From assembly GCF_005221325.1 (NCBI RefSeq), contig NZ_CP039888.1:1488001-1552000 (forward strand): 64,000 nt of DNA, written 5' to 3'. This DNA is from Agrobacterium tumefaciens (lineage in GTDB: Bacteria > Pseudomonadota > Alphaproteobacteria > Rhizobiales > Rhizobiaceae). The translations under genes were made by a program, and so were the position numbers. A model generated the notes under the pieces. The model saw only the letters and a list, made by a program, of their open reading frames with translations. It did no database searches and was not told the DNA's origin. Shown piece after piece: positions 27,545 to 37,338 of the stretch (positions are counted from its first letter, which is position 1; each line of letters starts with the position of its first letter).

Positions 27545-28330
27545 GTGGGTGATATGACTGACATCAACAATCGGCTTCTGGTGATGACGGCGGGCGGCGC
27601 AAACCCCAACGTCATGATCAACGCATTGGCCGCCCGTTTTCCGGATATCCACGTCTTCATGGAGCAGCCGGAAAACAAATCAGCCATTCTCAAGCGCCGG
27701 GCACGACGGCTCGGCTGGTTTGCCGCCGCGGGCCAGATGGCGACGATGGTTGCATCCCGCCTCGGTAAACGCTTCACGGCCCGAAGAAGCCATGAGATCA
27801 TCGCCGAACACGGTCTGTCTCCCGATCTCCATCACGGTCTTCCTGTCACGCACTTCACCTCGCTGAACGATGAAGAATGCCAGAAGGCCGCCAATCTGCT
27901 GAAACCGGCGGTGATTTTCACCATTTCCTGCCGCCTGTTGACGCCGGCGACGCTGCGGGCCCTGCAATGCCCGGTCATCAATTTCCACGCCGGCATCAAT
28001 CCCGCCTATCGCGGCCAGATGGGCGGTTATTGGGCGCTGGTAGAGAAGGACCGGGGCAATTTCGGCGCAACTGTGCATCTGGTCGATAAGGGCGTGGATA
28101 CCGGCGCCACGCTTTATGAAAAACGGCTGAAACCCTCGCCCTCCGACACCATCGCCACCTATCCGCTGCTTTTGACCGCCGCCTCGGTGGATATCGCCGT
28201 CAGCGCCATCGAGGACGCCCTGTCCGGCAGCCTCGCGCCGCAGCCGCCCTCGCCCGGAAAATCGGTGCTGCGCTTTCCGCCGCCAATCTGGACATGGCTG
28301 TGGAACGGCCTGACGAAACGAATCTGGTGA
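27545..28330 (+). CDS. Formyltransferase-family protein (Fmt/PurN-like fold)
   Basis: 261 residues. The formyltransferase core is seen at about 125-205: PAVIFTISCRLLTPA, then INFHAGINPAYRGQMGGYWA with the Asn-x-His catalytic pair, and the late VHLVDKGVDTGATLY segment with the expected Asp. The N-terminal 110 residues are a Rossmann half with an unusual basic stretch (KRRARRLGWFAAAG). It is not a normal methionyl-tRNA formyltransferase, since the C-terminal tRNA-binding domain is missing. The start is the GTG at 27545 with AGGA upstream; an ATG at 27554 is possible. The likely cofactor is 10-formyl-tetrahydrofolate. Confidence 0.82.
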   Translation: MGDMTDINNRLLVMTAGGANPNVMINALAARFPDIHVFMEQPENKSAILKRRARRLGWFAAAGQMATMVASRLGKRFTARRSHEIIAEHGLSPDLHHGLPVTHFTSLNDEECQKAANLLKPAVIFTISCRLLTPATLRALQCPVINFHAGINPAYRGQMGGYWALVEKDRGNFGATVHLVDKGVDTGATLYEKRLKPSPSDTIATYPLLLTAASVDIAVSAIEDALSGSLAPQPPSPGKSVLRFPPPIWTWLWNGLTKRIW

Positions 28331-28420
28331 AACCGCGCGCAGGCACTTGCGGCCAAGCCTCGTCGCAGATGCAAGCCTGTCTTGCCGCAACAGACACAGA
28401 CTTCGGCAGAAAAACGGTGC

Positions 28421-29341
28421 ATGGTAATAAAAAGGAACACGCACAAATTGCCAGATATTTCCGCCGCCTCCCTCATCCCCGCCTCCATCGAAGCCTCACC
28501 CGCGCAGGTGCTCGGCCCGGCAAGCCTCGCCGGCATTTTTCCTCGGGGTGTCCGCGTCTATCTGACTGACACCGGAGTAGCCTCGCAGGAAAAGCTGGTG
28601 GATGCCGCCAGACATCTGCGCGATCTCGGTTATGAGCCGGTGCCGCATCTTGCAGCGCGCCGCATCCCCTCGGGCGCGGAATTTGAGGAGCAGGTCAAGC
28701 GGCTGGCGGGTGAAGCTGATGTTACGGATGTTCTGGTCGTCGGCGGTGGCGTCGATAGGCCGGCTGGTCCCTTCGCCTCCAGCATGGACATGCTGTCCTC
28801 AGGCATTTTCGACCGTTATGGCATCAAAAAGATCGCAATCGCCGGCCACCCTGAAGGCAGCCCCGATTTCAGCGAGGAGACGGCGATCGCCGCCCTGAGG
28901 CTGAAACGCGATTTTGCCGAAAGAAGCAATGCGGACATGCGCATCGTCACCCAGTTCGGTTTCGATCCCGCCCGTTTCATCGCCTGGGCGGAAGGCCTTG
29001 CGGCGTCAGGCATCGATCTGCCGGTGCATATTGGCGTCTCCGGCCCGGCCAAGATCACGACGCTGCTGAAATATGCAGCACTTTGCGGTGTCGGCAATTC
29101 CATCGCCTATCTCAAGAAAAACGCGCTTTCGCTGACGACGCTGGCCAGAGGACATTCGCCGGAAAGCATCGTCGGGCCGATCGAGCGGCACTGGCAGGCC
29201 AATCCGCAGGGGCCGATCCGGCAGATTCACGTCTTCCCCTTTGGCGGATTGCAGAATTCCGCCGACTGGCTGGTCAGCCGCGGAAGTTGGCAGACCGACG
29301 ACGCAGGGGGTTCGGCGCCGGCGGATTCGATGGCTGGCTGA
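28421..29341 (+). CDS. Methylenetetrahydrofolate reductase-like protein
   Basis: 306 residues from ATG at 28421; a TTG further upstream and another at 28448 are less likely. The TIM-barrel flavoprotein pattern is recognisable in VTDVLVVGGGVDRPAGPFAS, IAIAGHPEGSPD, the AERSNADMRIVTQFGFDP strand, and LPVHIGVSGPAKITTLL. The family interconverts methylene- and methyl-tetrahydrofolate. This member is a diverged one, of the group found in rhizobia outside methionine synthesis, and may serve demethylation of methylated amines. That role is inference. It follows the formyltransferase gene at 90 bases in the same direction. Confidence 0.82.
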   Translation: MVIKRNTHKLPDISAASLIPASIEASPAQVLGPASLAGIFPRGVRVYLTDTGVASQEKLVDAARHLRDLGYEPVPHLAARRIPSGAEFEEQVKRLAGEADVTDVLVVGGGVDRPAGPFASSMDMLSSGIFDRYGIKKIAIAGHPEGSPDFSEETAIAALRLKRDFAERSNADMRIVTQFGFDPARFIAWAEGLAASGIDLPVHIGVSGPAKITTLLKYAALCGVGNSIAYLKKNALSLTTLARGHSPESIVGPIERHWQANPQGPIRQIHVFPFGGLQNSADWLVSRGSWQTDDAGGSAPADSMAG

Positions 29342-29359
29342 AAGCCGCCTACCTCACGG

Positions 29360-29383
29360 GCGCGACGGACGACGCCGTCGCGC
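29360..29383. terminator. Strong GC hairpin between convergent genes
   Basis: A perfect 9-bp repeat GCGCGACGG/CCGTCGCGC with a 6-base loop lies 18 bases after the MTHFR-like stop and 11 bases from the LysR stop. No T-run follows on either side, so it may be a Rho-assisted or 3'-end-protecting hairpin. Confidence 0.45.
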
Positions 29384-29394
29384 AGCCCTCAGAC

Positions 29395-30291
29395 TTAAGC
29401 CGCCTTGGCGACCTCGACAAAGGCATTGCGGATGCTCTCGGCCACAGCAAGAACAGGGCGCGACGCCTTGTTGCCCATGATCAGGCGAATATCGAACGAG
29501 CCCAACTCCGGCAGCCCCTCCTTTTCGCCCAGAATCACCATGTCATTCTGCACATAGGAACGCGGCAGCGGCGCGATGGCGAGATCGGCGGCAATCGCCG
29601 CGCGCTGTGCCATGGTATGACCGCTGAGATAGGCGACCCGGAAATTGCGCCCGCGCTTTTCCAGCGAAACGATCGCCTCCGAGCGCCAGATGCAGCCCTC
29701 TTCCCAGATCGAGATCGGCAGCGGATCACGCAGATAGGCCGTGCCGCATTTGGCGCCCGCCCAGACGAGACGCTCGCGCATCAGCACCTCGCCCGTATCC
29801 CGCAGTGGATGGGAGGCACAGTTGACCAGGGCGAGGTCAAGCCGCTGCTCATCCATGCGCTTGTAGAGGTTTGAACTGGAATCGATGGTGACATCGATCA
29901 TGATGCCGGGGAAAACATCGGCAAAACGCTTGAGAATGCCGGGCAGCAGACCGCGCTCGCCAATATCCTCAGGCGCGCCGAGCCGCACGACGCCGGAGAG
30001 TTCCGGCATGACGAAACGTGACACCGCCTCGTTTGAGAGCGCGATCATGCGCCGCGCATAGGTCAGAAGCGTCTCGCCATGCGCCGTCAACGTCACCGAG
30101 CGGGCATCGCGCAGAAAAAGCGTCGTCTTCAACTGCTCCTCCAGCTTCTTGATCTGCATGGAAACGGCCGAAGGCGTTCTGAACACCACTTCCGCGGCGG
30201 TGGAGAAATTCCCCGTTTCGGCAATGGCGACGAAGGTTCTCAATATGTCGTTATCCAGCAACGGCAGCGGTTGGCGGAAAGTCACGGTCAT
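29395..30291 (-). CDS. LysR family transcriptional regulator
   Basis: 298 residues from ATG at 30291, the usual LysR length; GAAGG lies 9 bases upstream. The longer open frame to 30555 is not used. The winged helix-turn-helix is at about 10-67 (LRTFVAIAETGNFSTAAEVV, then TPSAVSMQIKKLEEQL and the FLRDARSVTLTAHGE wing). The effector domain follows from about 90. It converges on the MTHFR-like gene, so it may control that pair or the DUF1127 gene upstream of it. The inducer is unknown. Confidence 0.92.
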   Translation of the reverse strand: MTVTFRQPLPLLDNDILRTFVAIAETGNFSTAAEVVFRTPSAVSMQIKKLEEQLKTTLFLRDARSVTLTAHGETLLTYARRMIALSNEAVSRFVMPELSGVVRLGAPEDIGERGLLPGILKRFADVFPGIMIDVTIDSSSNLYKRMDEQRLDLALVNCASHPLRDTGEVLMRERLVWAGAKCGTAYLRDPLPISIWEEGCIWRSEAIVSLEKRGRNFRVAYLSGHTMAQRAAIAADLAIAPLPRSYVQNDMVILGEKEGLPELGSFDIRLIMGNKASRPVLAVAESIRNAFVEVAKAA

Positions 30292-30569
30292 GGCACGCAC
30301 CTTCAAATATTTTGATTTATAGATGGATATCATTTCGTTTGATTGAATGTCAACAAGCGCGCACGATCCGGACATCGATAAACGGGGTGGATGAGCCCTG
30401 TGGGAAATGAGGCAACGGCATGGAAGGGACTGAAACGCTCTTATGGTCGCTGCCATCGATTCATTCCCGATGTTGATGAATGACATAAGATTCATTCGCT
30501 TGTCTGATGAGAAGGGCGAGCACATACCAAAGTCGTAAACAGGATCGTGGTTCACGAAAGGATCAAGAC

Positions 30570-30788
30570 ATGACCATGATACATTATCTGCCGGTCGCAG
30601 ACCGCTCTACACACCGCCCGTCGCCCCGCGGCTGGCTTGACCGCCTCTCCAGCCACGTTTCCGCCCGTTACGCGGAATGGCGCCGTGACAGGATGCTTCG
30701 TACCCTGGAGGGACTGCCGCCTGAAACATTGAAGGATATCGGATGGCCCACAGCCGACACCACGCGCGTACGCGCCGTCCGCAAATGA
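30570..30788 (+). CDS. DUF1127 family small protein
   Basis: 72 residues from ATG at 30570 with AAAGGA 8 bases upstream. The C-terminal half is the DUF1127 unit: RYAEWRRDRMLRTLEGLPPE then TLKDIGWPTADTTRVRAVRK. In Agrobacterium and Sinorhizobium short DUF1127 proteins are abundant and arginine-rich, and have been linked to phosphate and carbon metabolism through RNA binding. This one has an N-terminal extension of about 25 residues. A strong hairpin follows the stop. Confidence 0.85.
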   Translation: MTMIHYLPVADRSTHRPSPRGWLDRLSSHVSARYAEWRRDRMLRTLEGLPPETLKDIGWPTADTTRVRAVRK

Positions 30789-30800
30789 TGGCCGACCGAC

Positions 30801-30830
30801 GGCTCGCAACCAGTGCATGTGTTGCGAGCC
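30801..30830 (+). terminator. Hairpin after DUF1127 gene
   Basis: GGCTCGCAAC pairs perfectly with GTTGCGAGCC (10 bp) around a 10-base loop, 12 bases after the stop. It has no T-tail (ATTGCTG follows), so termination would be weak or need Rho. Confidence 0.45.
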
Positions 30831-31059
30831 ATTGCTGCCGACCTTGACTTACATGACGAAAGGCGCAAATACACCTGCCTGTTTTGCATGCGACACACCG
30901 CCCGTTTTAAAGGCTTGTCGCAAAATTTGCATATTTCAAAAGCTATTTTTTGACAGCTCCGATTCCGAGGCGTATTTTTCGTTAAAGATGTCGTAATCAG
31001 GACATCCAGAAGACCAATTCCAAGGGAGGAATTGCGTATTCGCAACGGAGCACGGGCAA

Positions 31060-32100
31060 ATGAGCAGAAACTCCCAGAAGAAACGCTCAATCGTCTTTTT
31101 TCTCATTCCGCAATTTACAATGCTGCCATTCGCCGCAGCGGTTGAAACGCTTCGCATCGCCAACCGAATGCTGGGTTATCAGGCCTATGAGTGGCGCATC
31201 GCCTCGCTCGATGGCGAGAAGGTCATGTCGTCAAGCGGCATCTGTCTCGAGGTCGATACCTGTCTCGCCGACGAGCGACGGTATGTGAACGGCGAAAACC
31301 GCGCAGAAATGGCGATCATCTGTTCGGGCATCGATGTGGATCAACACATCAACAAGTCAGTCAATGCCTGGCTGCGCGAAGCCTATAATCGTGGCATCGC
31401 CATTGGCAGCCTCTGTACCGCCGCCCATATCCTCGCGCAGGCGGGCCTGCTGAACGGCAAACGCTGTGCAATCCACTGGGAAAACCTGCCGGGCTTCTCC
31501 GAAGCCTTCCCACAGGTGGAAGTTTATGCCGACCTCTTCGAAGTCGATAGCAACATCTACACCTGCGCCGGCGGCACGGCCTCGCTGGACATGATGCTAA
31601 GCCTGATCGGCCAGGATTTCGGTGAAAACCTCGTCAACCGCGTCTGCGAACAGCAATTGACCGACCGGGTCCGCAGCCCGAACGACCGCCAGCGCCTGCC
31701 GCTGCGCGCCCGCCTCGGCGTGCAGAACAGCAAGGTCCTGTCGATCATCGAGCTGATGGAAGGCAATCTCGCCGAACCGCTGTCGCTGCTCGATATAGCC
31801 GACGCGGCCGATCTCTCGCGGCGACAAGTCGAGCGTCTTTTCCGGCAGGAAATGGGCCGATCCCCCGCCCGCTATTATCTGGAAATCCGCCTCGACCGCG
31901 CGCGCCATCTGCTCGTGCAATCGGCCATGCCGGTGGTCGAAGTCGCCGTCGCCTGCGGTTTCGTCTCGGCCTCGCATTTTTCGAAGTGCTATCGCGAAAT
32001 CTACAATCGCACGCCGCAGCAGGAGCGCGCCGAACGCAAGCTCTTGATCAGTGCATCGCGGATGGCGATGGCGAGTCAGGCTGGCAAGGCCGCGCATTGA
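31060..32100 (+). CDS. GlxA family transcriptional regulator (DJ-1/PfpI plus AraC HTH)
   Basis: 346 residues. An N-terminal DJ-1/PfpI-like domain (about 10-190), with RGIAIGSLCTAAHILAQAGL and CAIHWENLPGFSEAFPQVEV, precedes an AraC-type double helix-turn-helix (about 225-325: LSLLDIADAADLSRRQVERL, then VEVAVACGFVSASHFSKCYR). Regulators of this build (GbdR, CdhR, ArgR types) activate catabolism of glycine betaine, carnitine or arginine. A methylated-amine inducer would fit the neighbouring C1 genes, but this is inference. There is no fused enzymatic activity. Confidence 0.92.
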   Translation: MSRNSQKKRSIVFFLIPQFTMLPFAAAVETLRIANRMLGYQAYEWRIASLDGEKVMSSSGICLEVDTCLADERRYVNGENRAEMAIICSGIDVDQHINKSVNAWLREAYNRGIAIGSLCTAAHILAQAGLLNGKRCAIHWENLPGFSEAFPQVEVYADLFEVDSNIYTCAGGTASLDMMLSLIGQDFGENLVNRVCEQQLTDRVRSPNDRQRLPLRARLGVQNSKVLSIIELMEGNLAEPLSLLDIADAADLSRRQVERLFRQEMGRSPARYYLEIRLDRARHLLVQSAMPVVEVAVACGFVSASHFSKCYREIYNRTPQQERAERKLLISASRMAMASQAGKAAH

Positions 32101-32148
32101 TGCGCGGCTTTGAAAGCTGAGGCCTTTCAGCCTCGAAAAAACCCACCG

Positions 32149-33624
32149 TCACGCGAATGGTCGAACCGCATGGGCAAGGTCCTCCGCCGTCATGCCGTCA
32201 CCTGCCCTGTGGCCCGCCTCACCATGCAGCCACACACCGGCCGCAGCCGCTTCGAAAGCGGGTGTGCCCTGTGCCAGCAGCGCGCCTATGATACCGGCCA
32301 GTACATCGCCTGATCCAGCCGTCGCAAGGCTTGCCGGCGCATTGGTGTTGACCAGCGCCCGGCCATCAGGTGCGGCGATCACGGTATCCGCACCCTTATA
32401 GACCAGCGCCGCGCCGCTGCGGGCCGAAGCGGCCTGTGCCTTCTCGATCTTGCTGAGCGTGATGTCGGCAGCAAGATCGGGAAACAACCGGGCAAACTCA
32501 CCCTCATGCGGTGTCAGCACGAATTTGCCCGTGCCGGATGTGATGCGCTGGAACAGGGTTGCCGTATGATCCTTGAAAGCGGTGATCGCATCGGCATCCA
32601 GCACAACCGCCCTGTCTCCAATCAGGGACACGAATTCTCGCGCCTTTTCGAGATCACCAAAACCCGGGCCGAGAACGAAGGTGCCGTGACGCCGGTCGTC
32701 CAGCCAGAGCCGCAGATCATCGGCATTGTCCATCGGCGCATTCATCACGGCCGTCAGCGTCACGGAAAGCACGTCCAGCGCCTGCTTTGGCGCCGCGACG
32801 GTGACGATGCCCGCCCCTGCCTTCAGCGCCGCAAGCGCCGTCATGCGGCTTGCCCCGGTCGCATGGGCCGGGCCGGAAAAGACCGTGAGATGCCCACGAC
32901 GGAACTTATGCGTCTCGAGATCGCTGGCCGGCAAGGCGTCACGCCAGACAAGCGGATGGTTTTCCGCAACCGAGCCTGCGTGATCGGCAAGGATGCGGGA
33001 GGGAATGCCGATATCGAACACTTCGAGCGCCCCGCAAAGCTCCCGCCCCGGCATCAATAGATGGCCGGGCTTACACGCCATGAAGGTTACCGTCCGCTCA
33101 GCCCGGAACGACGCGCCGAGCGGCACGCCCCGCCGGCCACAAAGGCCCGAGGGCAGATCGACGGCAAGCACAGGAACGGCCAGCTTCGTCACCGCCTCGA
33201 TTATCCGGGCAAGTTCCTGCGGCACGTCGCGGGACAGTCCGGCCCCGAAAACAGCATCGATCACCACGTCGCCGGCAAGAGGTGCATAATCGCCAAGCGG
33301 CAGCGGCGTTACCCCGCTCCGTTCGAACGCCACCCGCGCATCGCCCCTGAGCGTGCCGGCATCGCCGAGATGATGAACCGCAACCGCCGCCCCGCTTTGC
33401 ACAAGCGCCCGCGCCGCCACGTAACCATCACCGCCATTATTGCCGCCACCGCACAGCACGACGAAACGCAGCGCCTGTGGATAGTGTCGCAGCGCAGAAG
33501 CGGCGACCGCCTGCCCTGCCCGCTCCATCAGATCATAAAGCGGAATGCCGGATTGCCCGGCCGCCGCATCGATGCGGGCCATCGCCGCAGGGTCAAAAAG
33601 GGAAAGCTGAGAGAGGGATGTCAT
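32149..33624 (-). CDS. nnr: Bifunctional NAD(P)HX epimerase / ADP-dependent dehydratase
   Basis: 491 residues. The N-terminal YjeF epimerase domain (about 1-215) has GGGNNGGDGYVAAR near residue 60. The C-terminal ribokinase-like dehydratase domain (about 225-491) has GRGHLTVFSGPAHATGASRM-like sequence, VLDADAITAF, LTPHEGEFARLF and the ATAGSGDVLAGIIGALLAQG loop. Together they repair hydrated, inactive NADH and NADPH. It is divergent from glnB across 358 bases. Confidence 0.95.
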   Translation of the reverse strand: MTSLSQLSLFDPAAMARIDAAAGQSGIPLYDLMERAGQAVAASALRHYPQALRFVVLCGGGNNGGDGYVAARALVQSGAAVAVHHLGDAGTLRGDARVAFERSGVTPLPLGDYAPLAGDVVIDAVFGAGLSRDVPQELARIIEAVTKLAVPVLAVDLPSGLCGRRGVPLGASFRAERTVTFMACKPGHLLMPGRELCGALEVFDIGIPSRILADHAGSVAENHPLVWRDALPASDLETHKFRRGHLTVFSGPAHATGASRMTALAALKAGAGIVTVAAPKQALDVLSVTLTAVMNAPMDNADDLRLWLDDRRHGTFVLGPGFGDLEKAREFVSLIGDRAVVLDADAITAFKDHTATLFQRITSGTGKFVLTPHEGEFARLFPDLAADITLSKIEKAQAASARSGAALVYKGADTVIAAPDGRALVNTNAPASLATAGSGDVLAGIIGALLAQGTPAFEAAAAGVWLHGEAGHRAGDGMTAEDLAHAVRPFA

Positions 33625-34321
<697 letters not shown>

Positions 34322-34331
34322 TTAAAAGCAT

Positions 34332-34356
34332 CCCGAGCCGGGGAGGCTTGGGTTTT
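34332..34356 (+). terminator. Intercistronic hairpin with T-tail, glnB-glnA (possible attenuator)
   Basis: CCCGAGCC pairs with GGCTTGGG (one G-T pair) around a 5-base loop and is followed by TTTT. It lies in the 71-base spacer between glnB and glnA. It could end part of the transcripts after glnB or stabilise glnB mRNA. Confidence 0.6.
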
Positions 34357-34392
34357 CACCTCGTCATCATCACACTCAAGGAAAATGTTTAA

Positions 34393-35802
34393 ATGACGAC
34401 CGCAAACGATATCTTGAAGCAGATCAAGGATAACGACATCAAGTTCGTGGACCTGCGCTTTACCGACCCCAAGGGCAAGCTGCAGCACGTCACCATGGAT
34501 GTTGTCTGTGTGGACGAAGACATGTTCGCCGATGGCGTTATGTTCGACGGCTCCTCGATCGCCGGCTGGAAGGCCATCAACGAGTCCGACATGGTGCTGA
34601 TGCCCGATCCGGCCACCGCCCACATCGACCCGTTCTTCGCCCAGTCCACCCTGGTCGTCCTTTGCGACATTCTCGACCCGGTCTCGGGCGAAGCCTATAA
34701 CCGCGACCCGCGCGGCACTGCCAAGAAGGCTGAAGCCTACCTCAAGGCCTCCGGTATCGGCGATACCGTCTTCGTCGGCCCCGAGCCGGAATTCTTCGTC
34801 TTCGACGACGTGAAGTACAAGGCAGACCCCTACAACACCGGCTTCAAGCTGGATTCGTCCGAACTGCCGTCCAACGACGACACGGACTACGAGACCGGCA
34901 ACCTCGGCCACCGTCCGCGCGTCAAGGGCGGCTACTTCCCGGTCCCGCCGATCGACAGCCTGCAGGACATGCGCTCCGAAATGCTGACGGTTCTGGCCGA
35001 AATGGGTGTCGTCGTCGAAAAGCATCACCACGAAGTGGCTGCCGCACAGCACGAGCTGGGCGTGAAGTTCGACACGCTGGTTTCCAGCGCCGACAAGATG
35101 CAGATCTACAAGTACGTCGTGCACCAGGTCGCCAATGCCTATGGCAAGACGGCAACCTTCATGCCGAAGCCGATCTTCGGCGATAACGGCTCGGGCATGC
35201 ACGTGCACCAGTCGATCTGGAAGGGCGGCAAGCCGACCTTCGCGGGCGACGAATATGCCGGCCTGTCTGAAAATTGCCTCTACTACATCGGCGGCATCAT
35301 CAAGCACGCCAAGGCAATCAACGCCTTCACCAACCCCACCACCAACTCCTACAAGCGTCTGGTGCCGGGTTATGAAGCGCCGGTTCTGCTCGCCTATTCC
35401 GCGCGCAACCGCTCCGCATCGTGCCGTATTCCCTTCGGCTCCAACCCGAAGGCAAAGCGCGTCGAAGTCCGCTTCCCGGACCCGACCCAGAACCCCTATC
35501 TCGGTTTTGCGGCCATGCTGATGGCCGGCCTTGACGGCATCAAGAACAAGATCCACCCCGGCAAGCCGATGGACAAGGACCTTTACGACCTTCCTGCGAA
35601 GGAACTGAAGAAGATCCCGACCGTCTGCGGCTCGTTGCGCGAAGCGCTGGAAAGCCTCGACAAGGACCGCAAGTTCCTGACCGCCGGCGGCGTGTTCGAC
35701 GACGATCAGATCGACTCCTTCATCGAGCTGAAGATGCAGGAAGTCATGCGTTTCGAAATGACCCCGCATCCGGTCGAATTCGACATGTACTACTCGGCCT
35801 AA
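34393..35802 (+). CDS. glnA: Glutamine synthetase type I
   Basis: 469 residues. Assimilates ammonia into glutamine with ATP. Catalytic features: FDGSSIAGW (51-59), [10 protein letters not shown] (129-138), KHHHEVA (210-216), the ATP loop and [11 protein letters not shown] (271-280), NRSASCRIP (339-347), and the adenylylation site Tyr398 in KDLYDLP. The dodecameric GSI-beta form is thus under GlnE/PII control. It is second in the sigma-54 operon. RBS: AAGGAAAATG upstream of the ATG at 34393, with AAGGA 11-12 bases away. Confidence 0.98.
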   Translation: MTTANDILKQIKDNDIKFVDLRFTDPKGKLQHVTMDVVCVDEDMFADGVMFDGSSIAGWKAINESDMVLMPDPATAHIDPFFAQSTLVVLCDILDPVSGEAYNRDPRGTAKKAEAYLKASGIGDTVFVGPEPEFFVFDDVKYKADPYNTGFKLDSSELPSNDDTDYETGNLGHRPRVKGGYFPVPPIDSLQDMRSEMLTVLAEMGVVVEKHHHEVAAAQHELGVKFDTLVSSADKMQIYKYVVHQVANAYGKTATFMPKPIFGDNGSGMHVHQSIWKGGKPTFAGDEYAGLSENCLYYIGGIIKHAKAINAFTNPTTNSYKRLVPGYEAPVLLAYSARNRSASCRIPFGSNPKAKRVEVRFPDPTQNPYLGFAAMLMAGLDGIKNKIHPGKPMDKDLYDLPAKELKKIPTVCGSLREALESLDKDRKFLTAGGVFDDDQIDSFIELKMQEVMRFEMTPHPVEFDMYYSA

Positions 35803-35842
35803 GTCGTAATCCGGACGCTCTGCAAGGTGTCCACTCCAGTCT

Positions 35843-35874
35843 GGCGGCCTCTCCGGAGGCCGCCGTTTTCTTTT
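35843..35874 (+). terminator. Terminator of the glnBA operon
   Basis: GGCGGCCTC/GAGGCCGCC, a 9-bp perfect stem with a TCCG loop, followed by GTTTTCTTTT. It lies 40 bases past the glnA stop. Confidence 0.9.
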
Positions 35875-35897
35875 GAAGCCCAGCCATATCGCGAACG

Positions 35898-36818
35898 ATG
35901 TCGAACAAGCCAGCCTCTCAGCAAACGCGCCCTATGGACTGGCTCATCTTTCTGGCGGTGCCGCTCTTTTTCTCCAGCAATGTCGTTTTCGGCCGGGGCG
36001 TCGTCGGCGAAGTCTCGCCCTTCATCACCGCCTTCATCCGCTGGATGGGCTCGGCCCTCATCATCGCACCCTTCATGATTGCCGACTGGCGCAACTGTCT
36101 TGCCTTCCTGCGGCGGAAAACGCTGCTCTGGCTCGTACTCGGCATTCTCGGCATGGGCATCTGCGGCGGCGTGGTCTATTGGGGCCTGACCATGACGACG
36201 GCCGCCAACGGCACGCTGATCTACACCACCTCGTCGCTGTTCATTATCCTGTTCCAGCGCATCTTTCAGGGTCGGCCGATCCGAAAGCTTGAAGTGGCGG
36301 GCATGGTCATCGCCTTTGCCGGTGTCGCGGCCATCGTGCTCAAGGGCGATATCTCCGCTCTCCGGCATATGAATTTCAACATCGGTGATTTCGCGATTCT
36401 GACGGCGGCGATCGCCTTTGCCATCTATTCGCTGCTGCTGCGCGATCCCGCGGCACGGCAGATGGCATCCTTCAGCCTTTTCGGCCTGATCGCATTTTCC
36501 GGCGCGCTGGTGCTTCTGCCGCCGGCCGCATTGGAACTGGCGCAAGGAGGCATGCTGCCCGCCACCGGTGCGGCCTGGGCGAAGATCGGCGGCATCATCC
36601 TCTTCGCCTCGCTTCTGGCCTTTTATTGCTTCACCCATACGGTGCGCGTTTTCGGCCCAGCCACGGCCGGCATCACGCTGTACATGATGCCGCCGGTCTC
36701 GATCCTCATGGCCACCCTGTTCCTCGGAGAAACCTTCGAGACCTACCACGCCATCGGTATCGTGATGGTCACCGGCGGCGTCATCCTCGCCACCGCGCCG
36801 ATTGGCAGAAAGCGCTGA
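35898..36818 (+). CDS. DMT/EamA family transporter
   Basis: 306 residues with ten predicted membrane segments as two EamA repeats (about 15-145 and 160-300); the C-terminal repeat ends with TLFLGETFETYHAIGIVMVT. These proteins export or import small metabolites, often amino acids or purines. It starts 23 bases after the glnA terminator with no obvious ribosome site before ATG 35898, so the start is not certain. Substrate is unknown. Confidence 0.87.
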   Translation: MSNKPASQQTRPMDWLIFLAVPLFFSSNVVFGRGVVGEVSPFITAFIRWMGSALIIAPFMIADWRNCLAFLRRKTLLWLVLGILGMGICGGVVYWGLTMTTAANGTLIYTTSSLFIILFQRIFQGRPIRKLEVAGMVIAFAGVAAIVLKGDISALRHMNFNIGDFAILTAAIAFAIYSLLLRDPAARQMASFSLFGLIAFSGALVLLPPAALELAQGGMLPATGAAWAKIGGIILFASLLAFYCFTHTVRVFGPATAGITLYMMPPVSILMATLFLGETFETYHAIGIVMVTGGVILATAPIGRKR

Positions 36819-36905
36819 GCTTTGCGGTAGACCGCCGCCAGCATCGCTAGGTCTTGATATTTCGCATTCCGACCCCAACTAATATTGGGAAAGGAAGTTC
36901 ATGCC

Positions 36906-37235
36906 ATGAAACAAAGAGACGCAAAATTCACGCTTGGCGAGATCGTCCGCCACAAGGTGTTTCCGTTCCGCGGCGTGGTTATCGACGTGGACCCGGAATA
37001 TGCCAATACCGAGGAATGGTGGAACGCCATCCCCGCGGAAATCAGGCCGGATCGCGACCAGCCCTTCTATCATCTGCTGGCCGAAAACGAGGAGACGGAA
37101 TATGTCGCCTATGTTTCCGAACAGAACCTCGTGCACGACGAAAACGAGACGCCGCTGAGAAACCCCAACATCGGCCGCATCTTCGACAAGGCGCCGAACG
37201 GGGAATGGCGTCCGAAGATATCGACGGCGCATTGA
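36906..37235 (+). CDS. hspQ: Heat shock protein HspQ
   Basis: 109 residues from ATG at 36906 (MKQRDAKFTLGEIVRHKVFP); GGGAAAGGAAG lies 8-9 bases upstream, whereas the TTG at 36885 is unlikely. The family sequence FPFRGVVIDVDPEYANTEEW and the later QPFYHLLAENEETEYVAYV identify it. HspQ (YccV) is a cytoplasmic hemimethylated-DNA-binding and Lon-adaptor protein. The gene is followed by a two-way terminator. Confidence 0.9.
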   Translation: MKQRDAKFTLGEIVRHKVFPFRGVVIDVDPEYANTEEWWNAIPAEIRPDRDQPFYHLLAENEETEYVAYVSEQNLVHDENETPLRNPNIGRIFDKAPNGEWRPKISTAH

Positions 37236-37286
37236 GGCCCGCCAACCATTCTCCCCACCCTCCCAGGGACATAAAAACGGCATAAA

Positions 37287-37314
37287 AAAACCGGTCTGTC
37301 ACCAGACCGGTTTT
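37287..37314. terminator. Bidirectional terminator, hspQ / IalB gene
   Basis: AAAACCGGTCTG-TCAC-CAGACCGGTTTT, a perfect 12-bp stem with A-run on one side and T-run on the other, between convergent genes. It serves both. Confidence 0.92.
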
Positions 37315-37338
37315 GTCATTCTTGATGCTTCGCAGCGA

